Assembly: GCA_963935005.1 (NCBI GenBank)
Contig: CAWWAX010000090.1
Coordinates: forward strand, 1 to 5,992
Direction of reading: 5' to 3'
DNA length: 5,992 bases
From: GCA-2718595 sp963935005
Lineage (GTDB): Bacteria; Gemmatimonadota; Gemmatimonadetes; Longimicrobiales; Gaopeijiaceae
Positions 1-5,992 of this stretch are shown piece after piece. The notes beneath the pieces are model-generated. The model worked only from the letters and a program-made list of their open reading frames with translations, did not search any database and was not told where the DNA came from. The number at the start of each line of letters is the position of its first letter. The stretch's first letter is position 1. The position numbers and the translations under genes were made by a program.

Positions 1-2122
1 CTAAGATTTCGACAGTCGCTCTGATGACTACATCGCCTTCTGCAACTACATCCACAGTCTCCATTCCTTCTGGCCGTACAAGACCAAAAATAGTGAAATC
101 ATGGTTCAGGTTGTGATTGTCTACAAGGTTGACAAAAATCTGACCGTCTCCGGTATCTCTCCCCCGGGTGGAAGTGCCCACCGTTCCTCTCCAGTGTGCT
201 AAAACTCCGATTTCATCTCTAGTATATTCGGGATGACCAGCATACTCATTAGCTCCTGGACTCAAACCTTGGATGACGAAGTTGCTGACCACTCTATGAA
301 ACGTTAAACCATTCAACCGACCACTCTCCGCCAAATTCTTAAATCTATATGCATGTGTAGGTGCTAGATTCGGCAACAGCCCAATCGGAATTTCTCCTCC
401 CTGGGCCATGTGCAAAGTGACAACAGTATTTGCCATCTGATCTATCTCTATCGGAGAGGGCATGGGAAGCCGAGCCAGAATCTGAGGATCTGCATTCCAG
501 TCGGTGCCCGTCCAACTTTTCAAGATTTCCGCAACTCTATTGGCCAACAGAACATCATAGTCCCGAAGGTATGGTTCCAAAAATTTCGCCTGGCCTGGCC
601 CTCCAAATTCCCCTAGTCTTTCTAAGAGAGCCATTCTCGGATCACGATATGTCTGCTTCTGTTCCTGAGACATTCTCTTCAAAGATTCCACCAGTGGCTC
701 AATAGCTTCCTGCGAATTGGGAGAACCTTCAAGTAGCCGCGCTACTGTCATAATCAGGAGGGGATCAGTGCTACTCAATTGAGCTATTAGAATAGAATCG
801 GCATCATGACCTTTGATTCCAAATAAACCCTGCACTGCATGAACGAGCACGTTTGAGTCAGTGTCCCCCATTAGATCGAGGAGCACTTCTAGATTTCCCG
901 TTATCGTAGCGACTCTAGCAACATAAGATCTAGCAAATGGACTCTGGTGGGAAATAAAATTTCCAATTAGGAAGTTTGCCTGTTCACTAGATACTTCAGC
1001 CATCGTAACCAATGCATGAGCGGCTCTGTGCCAACCATAAGGTTCCTGAGCAGAAGGATCTGAAATTAAAGAAGACAGCACAGCCGCAAATTCATCTCCC
1101 TCTGCACAAGCTCCACTCATCGAATTCAAAGCTGCCAAAGACACATGTAAGTTCTCATCTTCAACCTTGGACAGTAATAGCTGACATCCTTCCATCCCTC
1201 GGATTCGATTTGCATATGATTTAACTGCCTCGATTCGCACCATCGGTGAAGGATCGGATAGCCCACCCTCTATGACTTGAACATCTCCTACTAATTCTTC
1301 ACTCATAGCCAACATAGCTATCCTCCGCACTCCCGAATCTGTATCCTTAGCCGCATGGATCAAGGCCTCAACCTTTACTTTTTCCAGAGAGGATAGTGCC
1401 AAAATTGCCACCCGCCGAATAGCTGCCCTAGATTCCCATACAGTCACCTGATCGTCACCATCGATCCCAGTAAACTCTAGCAGATCCTGTAGAAAGTTTA
1501 CTACTCCAACAGGTGGTTCATTGGTGCCAAAATGCAATCCTCGGATCATTGACTCAAAACCCATGGCAACTCCAAGTACAACTGGCCGCTCCACCACCGA
1601 AATACCTTGTTCAGTCATGTTAAGTAAAGTATTGACGACAAGTTGAATTTTCCTCTGGTCCGACAAAGACAGGCGTCCCAAAGTTCGAGCTACAACCCCT
1701 TTCACCTCTGCATTCTCTTCAACTAGAAGATGTTCTAGAAGAGTGTCAGCCACCTCATCTCCGTCTCTCCGAAATACGGCTTGTCCTAAAGCATTCACAG
1801 CAGAGCGCCGCACCAACCAGTCCTTAGATTCCAAAGCTCTAGCAATCCTTGGAACATTCTCTTCCGACTCGAAGCGCCCCAACCCTTCAACGGCTAAACG
1901 CTGGAGAGCAAAGTCTGAACCATCTAGAGCTGAGATTATAGAAGAAATTCCATATTCTCCACGACTATCAATCTCATCAAAAACCGCTTGGTAGTGGCCA
2001 TTATTTAATCCATCGCCACAACCTGACAACAGAAGCACCCCCAAAAGCATCAGTTTTGCCGACCTCTCTCCGCAATTCTTTATTGCAGGTAGCGCCTTCG
2101 TAATAACCGACTGGAAGAACAT
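1..2122 (-). CDS. HEAT-repeat lipoprotein with C-terminal cyclophilin-type peptidyl-prolyl isomerase domain (3' end beyond window)
   Basis: The frame is open for 707 codons from ATG 2122 to the window edge, with no internal stop; I translated it throughout. The N-terminus has basic residues (KNCGERSAK), a hydrophobic stretch and lipobox LSGC (32-35), so Cys35 is the likely lipidated residue and the mature protein should be membrane-anchored outside the cytoplasm. Residues about 40-550 are short paired helices of HEAT type, for example 73-113 (LQRLAVEGLG, VRRSAVNALG), 230-268 (ESRAAIRRVAILAL, SGVRRIAMLAM), 291-332 and 394-430. Residues about 565-707 are a cyclophilin domain: NLAPTHAYRF (585-594), FHRVVSNFVIQG (608-619), GDGQIFVNLVDN (658-669) and FTIFG (676-680). 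Cyclophilins isomerise X-Pro bonds. The FHR Arg, the Phe and Gln of FVIQG and the QxF Phe are present, but the Trp121 and His126 positions of human CypA appear to be Asn and Phe. The sequence reaches the usual cyclophilin end (ATVEIL), so the stop is probably a few codons off-window. Met25 as start would leave too short a signal peptide. The domain calls are firm; the client proteins are unknown. Confidence 0.88.
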   Translation of the reverse strand, partial: MFFQSVITKALPAIKNCGERSAKLMLLGVLLLSGCGDGLNNGHYQAVFDEIDSRGEYGISSIISALDGSDFALQRLAVEGLGRFESEENVPRIARALESKDWLVRRSAVNALGQAVFRRDGDEVADTLLEHLLVEENAEVKGVVARTLGRLSLSDQRKIQLVVNTLLNMTEQGISVVERPVVLGVAMGFESMIRGLHFGTNEPPVGVVNFLQDLLEFTGIDGDDQVTVWESRAAIRRVAILALSSLEKVKVEALIHAAKDTDSGVRRIAMLAMSEELVGDVQVIEGGLSDPSPMVRIEAVKSYANRIRGMEGCQLLLSKVEDENLHVSLAALNSMSGACAEGDEFAAVLSSLISDPSAQEPYGWHRAAHALVTMAEVSSEQANFLIGNFISHQSPFARSYVARVATITGNLEVLLDLMGDTDSNVLVHAVQGLFGIKGHDADSILIAQLSSTDPLLIMTVARLLEGSPNSQEAIEPLVESLKRMSQEQKQTYRDPRMALLERLGEFGGPGQAKFLEPYLRDYDVLLANRVAEILKSWTGTDWNADPQILARLPMPSPIEIDQMANTVVTLHMAQGGEIPIGLLPNLAPTHAYRFKNLAESGRLNGLTFHRVVSNFVIQGLSPGANEYAGHPEYTRDEIGVLAHWRGTVGTSTRGRDTGDGQIFVNLVDNHNLNHDFTIFGLVRPEGMETVDVVAEGDVVIRATVEIL

Positions 2123-2126
2123 CTTC

Positions 2127-3401
2127 TCAAACTCCTCTGTCGGGTAACTCCAACTCTCCTTCACTACGGGCGATAACTGTAGCACAGCTCAAATCACCCG
2201 TCACGTTTACCGCAGTTCTCAACATGTCTAAGATACGGTCCACGCCCAAAATCAGAGCAATCCCAGCTTGTACATGTGCCCCTAAGCCAACCGAGTTGAG
2301 TACAATGATCAAAGTAATGATTCCTGCGCTAGGAACTCCAGCTGCACCTACAGAAGCTAACGTCGCTGTCATTACAACAATCAGCTGTTCTCCCACCCCT
2401 AAAGGTATTCCATAGATTTGAGCTATGAACATTACTGCCACAGCCTGATACAGAGCTGTTCCGTCCATATTAATCGTTGCCCCTAGAGGAAGAACGAAAC
2501 TTGAAACAGACTTTGAAACTCCGAGGTTTTCTTCGGCAGTTTCCATAGTGAGTGGAAGTGTCGCACTGGAAGACGAAGTTGAAAAAGCTACTAACGGGAC
2601 AGAAGACACTCTAGAATAAAATGTTCTTGGCTTTATTTTAGCAAAAAAACGCAACGCTACCTGGGTGGTGAACAGCACGTGTAACAATAGTCCTGCCACT
2701 ACGACTAAAGCGTAGACAAGGAGGCTTCGTAACAGATCTAAACCAAACTGGGCTACAATGGGAGCGATCAATGCGAAAACAGCGACAGGCGCAAGTTTCA
2801 TAATCCAATCTATAACCACCACAGAGGCACCGTTGATCCCTTCAAAAAATCCCAAGACAGCATCTCTCTGCTTAGATTCCAAAGTACTTATAGCTGCTCC
2901 GAATACAATGGTAAAAAATATCAATGCCAGTAGATCGAACTCTGCCGCTGCCTGCACTGGATTCCTAGGAATTATGTTCAATAGAGTCTCCACTACCCCG
3001 GGTGCATTTTCTGCAAGGTCGACTCTCCCTACCGCATCCTCCTCGAATCTAGAAGACAGTTCATTGCGCGTTGCTTCGTCGATACCGTTTCCAGGACGAA
3101 CCAGATTGGATATACCTAAACCAATCGTGACTGCTACGGCCGTAGTAGTCATGTAGTAAGCGATTGTTTTCCCTCCAATCCTTCCTAGCTTTCTGAGATC
3201 CCCAAGAGAGGCCGTGCCTAGCATCAGACTAGCCACCACTAACGGGATGACTACCATTGTTATTCCCTGAATCCAAGCCGTACCTATAGGTTCTAGAGTC
3301 TGTAGTATATTTTTCAGCCAGTTGAGACTGAGCCAATTAGCTAATACACCAGTCAAGACTCCGCTCAATAGTCCAATCAAAATTTTGGTGGGTAATCCCA
3401 T
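2127..3401 (-). CDS. Dicarboxylate/amino acid:cation symporter (DAACS family), probably glutamate/aspartate transporter
   Basis: This complete 424-residue inner-membrane protein is of normal length for the DAACS/SDF family (GltP, GltT, archaeal GltPh), which couples Na+ or H+ to uptake of acidic amino acids or C4-dicarboxylates. The family landmarks are in order: serine-rich hairpin 1 (SSSSATLP, 276-283), the TM7 cation-site motif NMDGT (311-315), hairpin 2 (GVPSAG, 355-360) and TM8 (DRILDMLRTAVNVTGD, 388-403). By alignment with GltPh from memory, Asp392 matches D394 (substrate amino group), Arg395 matches R397 (substrate side-chain carboxylate), Thr396 T398, Asn399 N401 and Asp403 D405. The Asp plus Arg pair favours glutamate or aspartate over neutral amino acids, and the Asp argues against a DctA-type dicarboxylate carrier. 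ATG 3401 is preceded by AGGA with 7-nt spacing and begins at the expected TM1. It is the first gene of the minus-strand pair and is divergent from the lactate permease. Family is certain; the exact substrate is inferred. Confidence 0.95.
   Translation of the reverse strand: MGLPTKILIGLLSGVLTGVLANWLSLNWLKNILQTLEPIGTAWIQGITMVVIPLVVASLMLGTASLGDLRKLGRIGGKTIAYYMTTTAVAVTIGLGISNLVRPGNGIDEATRNELSSRFEEDAVGRVDLAENAPGVVETLLNIIPRNPVQAAAEFDLLALIFFTIVFGAAISTLESKQRDAVLGFFEGINGASVVVIDWIMKLAPVAVFALIAPIVAQFGLDLLRSLLVYALVVVAGLLLHVLFTTQVALRFFAKIKPRTFYSRVSSVPLVAFSTSSSSATLPLTMETAEENLGVSKSVSSFVLPLGATINMDGTALYQAVAVMFIAQIYGIPLGVGEQLIVVMTATLASVGAAGVPSAGIITLIIVLNSVGLGAHVQAGIALILGVDRILDMLRTAVNVTGDLSCATVIARSEGELELPDRGV
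2132..2137 (-). promoter_or_regulatory. Ribosome binding site for the HEAT/cyclophilin lipoprotein
   Basis: On the minus strand this reads GAGGAG, followed by 9 nt (TTTGAGAAG) and then ATG at 2122. It lies inside the final codons of the upstream symporter gene, whose TGA occupies 2129-2127. The site supports ATG 2122 as the start and suggests that ribosomes finishing the symporter re-initiate on the lipoprotein. Confidence 0.75.
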
Positions 3402-3408
3402 GGAGTTT

Positions 3409-3412
3409 TCCT
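3409..3412 (-). promoter_or_regulatory. Ribosome binding site for the symporter
   Basis: The minus strand reads AGGA here (within AGGAAA), 7 nt before ATG 3401. It is a short but well-spaced Shine-Dalgarno sequence that supports the chosen start. Confidence 0.6.
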
Positions 3413-3426
3413 ATCTCAAAAATGTT

Positions 3427-3462
3427 TAGATATCGTGAACGCGAAAATAGAGGGTAGATATC
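3427..3462. repeat. Two direct copies of TAGATATC
   Basis: TAGATATC occurs exactly at 3427-3434 and again at 3455-3462, start to start 28 bp. Each contains the palindrome GATATC. The pair sits about 25-60 bp upstream of the symporter start codon, where a regulator could bind. It could also be chance, since the unit is only 8 bp and AT-rich. Confidence 0.45.
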
Positions 3463-3627
3463 CCCACAGACAAGACGCCGCCGACATCTCCAACCTATTC
3501 CATCGAATAATCTGTTCTGTGTTCAGCCGATCAGCCTGACCCTTTCCCGAAGATTAATGACAACGCATGTTGCCTATTTAGTAGCAATGTCAAAGGTTCC
3601 ATTGAGAGAAAACATTCTACCATTATC

Positions 3628-3634
3628 AAAGAGG
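3628..3634 (+). promoter_or_regulatory. Ribosome binding site that sets the GTG start of the lactate permease
   Basis: AAAGAGG ends 5 nt before GTG 3640. The upstream reading frame stays open for at least 30 codons but offers no ATG, GTG or TTG nearby, and the next in-frame ATG (3733) would delete the first membrane segment. The site therefore decides in favour of GTG 3640. Confidence 0.7.
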
Positions 3635-3639
3635 CACCA

Positions 3640-5328
3640 GTGAGCTCAGGAACATTAGCGGGACTAGCAAGCCTTCCAATTATTCTGGCAGGGATACTAT
3701 TGGTGGGTTTTCGCACTCCAGCCAGGATTGCAATGCCACTTGTCTACGTAACTGCCGCTGGCATTGCTCTTTATTATTGGGACATGTCTTTGGCTAATGT
3801 TGCCGCATCATCAGTGGAAGGATTGTTTACTACTTTTGACCTACTGCTGATTATTTTTGGTGCCATCTTTCTGCTAAAGACACTGGAAAATTCGGGCGGC
3901 GTTTCAGCAATCCGAAGAAGTTTCAATAGTATCAGTGACGACAGGAGAATCCAGGTGGTCATTTTAGCTTGGCTTTTCGGATCATTCATAGAAGGAGCTT
4001 CTGGATTTGGAACTCCCGCTGCAGTAGCTGCTCCACTAATGGTGGCTATGGGATTCCCAGCAGCTGGCGCAGTGATGCTGGGGATGATGATCCAAAGTAC
4101 CGCTGTGACTTTTGGAGCCGTCGGTACACCGGTCTTGGTCGGTGTCCAGGAGGGTGTGGCTAGCCCCGAATTCTTGGCTATTCTAACAGCTTCTGGAACC
4201 AGTATGGGTCAATATGTAAACGCAGTAGCCGTCCGGGCTGCCGTCATTCATGGAATCACTGGTACATTAATGCCGACGCTAATGGTGGTAATGATGACCC
4301 GTTTCTTTGGGTCTAACCGTTCATGGACTGAAGGATTATCGATTCTTCCGTTCACATTATTCGGTGGAATAGCTTTTACAGTCCCCTATGTTATGACCGC
4401 ATGGATCCTCGGTCCAGAATTTCCTTCACTAGTAGGTGGGCTCGTAGGGTTAGCCATTGTTTCTTTTACAACCCGACGGGGATTCCTCGTGCCTGAAGAT
4501 ACTTGGGATTTTCCTGATCGTAAGAATTGGCCCTCAGATTGGAGTAGTGACCTAGACAAGAAATCAAATTCCGTAGGGGAACGAACACATATGTCATCTC
4601 CTAAAGCTTGGGCACCTTACTTGATATTAGCTTTCTTTCTAATCCTAAGTCGACTTCCTTCCCTTCCCGTTGGTACAGTCCTGAGAAGCCTTAGATTGGA
4701 GTGGACAGAAATACTAGGTACGTCCATTACCGCTGGAACCACACCGCTATACCTTCCTGGAACCATTATGATCGTAGTAGTTATCATAACAGCCTTCATG
4801 CATCGTATGGATTTAAAAGGCCTGAAGAGTGCATTTGTCGATTCTAGCAAAGTCCTTGCTGGAGCTGGATTTGTACTCGTATTTACGGTCCCTATGGTTA
4901 AAGTTTATATAAACTCGGGGATCAATGATTCTGGTTTTGCTTCGATGCCCCTTGCAATGGCAGATTGGGTTGCCACCACCGTAGGTGGTATCTGGCCATT
5001 ATTTGCTGGCCTAACAGGAGCGTTGGGAGCATTCATCGCTGGCTCAAACACCGTAAGCAATCTAATGTTTGCCGCCTTCCAACATGAGGTCGCAGTTCGT
5101 CTATCTGTCTCGAGTGCGATGATAGTGGCACTCCAAGCTGTAGGTGCAGCAGCTGGTAACATGATTGCAATCCACAACGTTGTAGCCGCATCAGCAACCG
5201 TTGGGCTGTTAGGAAAAGAAGGGGCTACATTAAGAAAAACCATCCTTCCGACTATATATTACCTTCTAGTCGTTGGTTTATTAGGAATGATCGCGGTTTC
5301 CATCCTAAAAACTCCCGGACCTCTATAA
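3640..5328 (+). CDS. L-lactate permease family protein (LctP/LldP type)
   Basis: This complete 562-residue polytopic membrane protein matches the usual length of the lactate permease family (TC 2.A.14), proton-coupled importers of L- or D-lactate and often glycolate. The most telling segment is residues 114-168, with GSFIEGASGFGTPAAVAAP at 114-132 followed by IQSTAVTFGAVGTPVLVG at 151-168. Further family blocks are GSNTVSNLMFAAFQ (468-481) and the C-terminal AVGAAAGNMIAIHNVVAASA (500-519), then the GLLGKEG segment (522-528) and the last membrane helix. Hydrophobic segments run throughout, broken by one long hydrophilic loop at about 279-322 that contains the WDFPDRKNWP element usual for the family. 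The start is GTG, chosen from its Shine-Dalgarno sequence and because TM1 begins at residue 5-10. It is transcribed alone, away from the symporter operon. No lactate dehydrogenase or lld regulator is in the window, so lactate versus glycolate cannot be settled. Family assignment is near certain. Confidence 0.95.
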   Translation: MSSGTLAGLASLPIILAGILLVGFRTPARIAMPLVYVTAAGIALYYWDMSLANVAASSVEGLFTTFDLLLIIFGAIFLLKTLENSGGVSAIRRSFNSISDDRRIQVVILAWLFGSFIEGASGFGTPAAVAAPLMVAMGFPAAGAVMLGMMIQSTAVTFGAVGTPVLVGVQEGVASPEFLAILTASGTSMGQYVNAVAVRAAVIHGITGTLMPTLMVVMMTRFFGSNRSWTEGLSILPFTLFGGIAFTVPYVMTAWILGPEFPSLVGGLVGLAIVSFTTRRGFLVPEDTWDFPDRKNWPSDWSSDLDKKSNSVGERTHMSSPKAWAPYLILAFFLILSRLPSLPVGTVLRSLRLEWTEILGTSITAGTTPLYLPGTIMIVVVIITAFMHRMDLKGLKSAFVDSSKVLAGAGFVLVFTVPMVKVYINSGINDSGFASMPLAMADWVATTVGGIWPLFAGLTGALGAFIAGSNTVSNLMFAAFQHEVAVRLSVSSAMIVALQAVGAAAGNMIAIHNVVAASATVGLLGKEGATLRKTILPTIYYLLVVGLLGMIAVSILKTPGPL

Positions 5329-5358
5329 AAAATATCCGAAATGTGGATGCCTATAGAC
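5329..5358. other. Convergent 30-bp gap between lactate permease and monooxygenase
   Basis: The two genes end facing each other with only 30 bp between stop codons. A weak imperfect inverted repeat (CTATA at 5323-5327 against TATAG at 5352-5356, with inner ATCC and GGAT arms) spans the gap, but the stem is short and AT-rich with no following T-run. I do not call it a terminator; transcripts from both sides may overlap or end by another mechanism. Confidence 0.4.
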
Positions 5359-5992
5359 TCACTGGATTAACTGAGAGTTATTTCCAGTATTCTTTTTAAG
5401 TTGCCTCACCAATCTCTTAAGTTGCCGAGTGTAGCTGGCGTGCTCGACTTCTAATTGATGTCTGTATGTCTTTTGGAAGCGGATTCCGCCACTGAGATCT
5501 TCAACTGGGTCACACTTATTTCGCTTGAGCCATTTACAGGAAGGGTCTTTCCCCCAAACCCCATTTAGATACAGAGCCGCAGCCCTACATTGCCAATGGA
5601 CAATACCAAACTGCCCACTATCAGGCTGAACCATTCCCAAAACGAAAAGATTATCATATTCGGGATGAAAAATGTGCTTATAGAGACGTGGTATCCCTTC
5701 GGACCAATTTAGGTATTTTTCTTCCATGAAAGGAAACGTTGTCTTATAGCCAGTAGCCCATACAAGCAGATCTATTTCTTCACTCGAACCATCAACAAAA
5801 TATACATTTCTTTCTTCCAATTTTTCAATATCAACCTTTGGTGTTATAGCGCCATGTCGCACAAAATATTGTAAAAGAGAATTCACAATTGGATGTGTTT
5901 CAAAAAGCCGGTGATCTGGTTTTGGGAGACCAAAATCCTCCTGTCTCCCTTGAGCAAGGAAAAGAGACAGATTTGCAATCCAGCGCTGAATT
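5359..5992 (-). CDS. Flavin-containing monooxygenase (FMO) family protein, C-terminal 210 residues (5' end beyond window)
   Basis: The frame is open from the right edge to TGA at 5361-5359, giving 210 residues, roughly the C-terminal half of a typical 430-470 residue bacterial FMO. These cytoplasmic FAD enzymes use NADPH and O2 to oxygenate soft nucleophiles or ketones. Visible family features are GLPKPDHRLFETHP (5890-5931) followed by I-V-N, then the segment ending EEIDLLVWATGY. That is the FMO ATGY motif (5746-5757) preceded by hydrophobic residues, which links the NADPH and FAD domains. Next comes the region with FVLGMVQPDSGQFG. The FAD and NADPH Rossmann GxGxxG motifs and the FMO fingerprint would lie in the missing half, so activity and substrate cannot be judged. 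A GTG at 5886 is internal, because clear family sequence continues upstream of it. The last about 30 residues are basic, predicted helical and contain an exact heptad repeat (RQLKRLV then RQLKKN). Confidence 0.88.
   Translation of the reverse strand, partial: IQRWIANLSLFLAQGRQEDFGLPKPDHRLFETHPIVNSLLQYFVRHGAITPKVDIEKLEERNVYFVDGSSEEIDLLVWATGYKTTFPFMEEKYLNWSEGIPRLYKHIFHPEYDNLFVLGMVQPDSGQFGIVHWQCRAAALYLNGVWGKDPSCKWLKRNKCDPVEDLSGGIRFQKTYRHQLEVEHASYTRQLKRLVRQLKKNTGNNSQLIQ
5396..5426 (-). repeat. Exact 10-bp repeat at 21-bp spacing in the monooxygenase 3' coding end
   Basis: TTAAGTTGCC on the plus strand occurs at 5396-5405 and 5417-5426, exactly 21 bp apart. In the minus-strand gene each copy encodes RQLK, so the spacing equals seven codons. 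It looks like a small in-frame duplication that created or extended an amphipathic helix. Confidence 0.6.

Larger units (their letters stand above)
3402..3639. promoter_or_regulatory. Divergent intergenic control region between symporter operon and lactate permease
   Basis: These 238 bp separate two genes that start in opposite directions, so promoters for both should lie here. I see no gene in it. No strong sigma-70 promoter stands out. On the minus strand TTGTCT and TATTTT are spaced 18 bp apart (within about 3445-3474) and are a weak candidate for the symporter. On the plus strand AATAAT at 3506-3511 resembles a -10 but lacks a well-spaced -35. Possible operator elements are two TAGATATC copies (3427-3434 and 3455-3462), a TCAGCC pair near 3524-3537, and an imperfect inverted repeat with arms TTGC and GCAA at about 3570-3587. 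GntR-family regulators often control lactate permeases, but I find no clear copy of their TTGGTnnnACCAA operator type. Confidence 0.6.

Noticed and set aside
410..1994. Plus-strand open frames at 410-616, 430-705, 1012-1224 and 1743-1994
   Set aside because: They are antisense to the continuous 707-codon minus-strand HEAT/cyclophilin gene and show no recognisable protein features.
2224..3156. Plus-strand open frames at 2224-2415 and 2758-3156
   Set aside because: They lie opposite the symporter, whose family motifs are unambiguous, and have low-complexity shadow-like composition.
3602..3629. TTGAGA with TATCAA at 16-bp spacing as a permease promoter
   Set aside because: The -10-like hexamer overlaps the Shine-Dalgarno sequence, so transcription would begin at or after the start codon.
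3531..3716. Minus-strand 61-codon open frame overlapping the intergenic region and the permease start
   Set aside because: Its first third is antisense to permease codons and the rest covers the control region; no family resemblance, and it would occupy the regulatory DNA.
3774..5243. Open frames at 3774-3989, 4617-4850 and 4905-5243 (minus) and 3969-4163 (plus)
   Set aside because: They are shadows of the lactate permease gene in other frames.
5323..5356. CTATA/TATAG inverted repeat as a terminator
   Set aside because: The stem is short, AT-rich and interrupted, with no downstream T-run.
5359..5886. Monooxygenase fragment read as a complete 175-residue protein starting at GTG 5886
   Set aside because: The frame continues upstream to the window edge with conserved FMO sequence (GLPKPDHRLFETHP), so the GTG is internal.

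Overview
The window is ordinary bacterial coding DNA, with GC in the mid-40s percent by eye. It holds four protein genes and very little non-coding sequence. A lipoprotein signal with a lipobox Cys shows that the source is a bacterium. HEAT-repeat/cyclophilin lipoproteins, LctP permeases, DAACS symporters and FMO-type flavoproteins together suggest a heterotroph that takes up amino acids and organic acids. An uncultured aquatic Gram-negative lineage would fit, but no phylogenetic marker is present, so the taxon is left open.

Layout, left to right. Positions 1-2122 (minus strand) carry a long lipoprotein with a HEAT-like alpha-helical repeat region and a C-terminal cyclophilin-type peptidyl-prolyl isomerase domain; its last few codons lie beyond base 1. 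Immediately upstream of it on the same strand (2127-3401) is a complete glutamate/aspartate-type dicarboxylate/amino acid:cation symporter. Only 4 nt separate its stop codon from the lipoprotein ATG, and the lipoprotein's Shine-Dalgarno sequence lies inside the symporter's last codons, so the two are almost certainly one translationally coupled operon. A 238-bp intergenic region (3402-3639) separates this operon from a divergently transcribed, complete L-lactate permease family gene (3640-5328, GTG start). This region should hold the promoters for both directions and contains a repeated TAGATATC element. The permease gene converges, with a 30-bp gap, on the 3' part of a flavin-containing monooxygenase gene (5359-5992, minus strand) whose N-terminal half lies beyond the right edge.

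How the genes may work together: the two transporters belong to unrelated families but both import small carboxylates, and they share one divergent control region, which suggests coordinated carbon uptake. The envelope lipoprotein could assist protein folding outside the cytoplasm, but its link to the symporter rests only on gene order. I found no RNA gene, mobile element, CRISPR array or convincing rho-independent terminator, and no clear undescribed system. The items most worth checking are the cyclophilin domain with altered active-site residues, the repeated element in the divergent control region, and an exact one-heptad repeat at the monooxygenase C-terminus.
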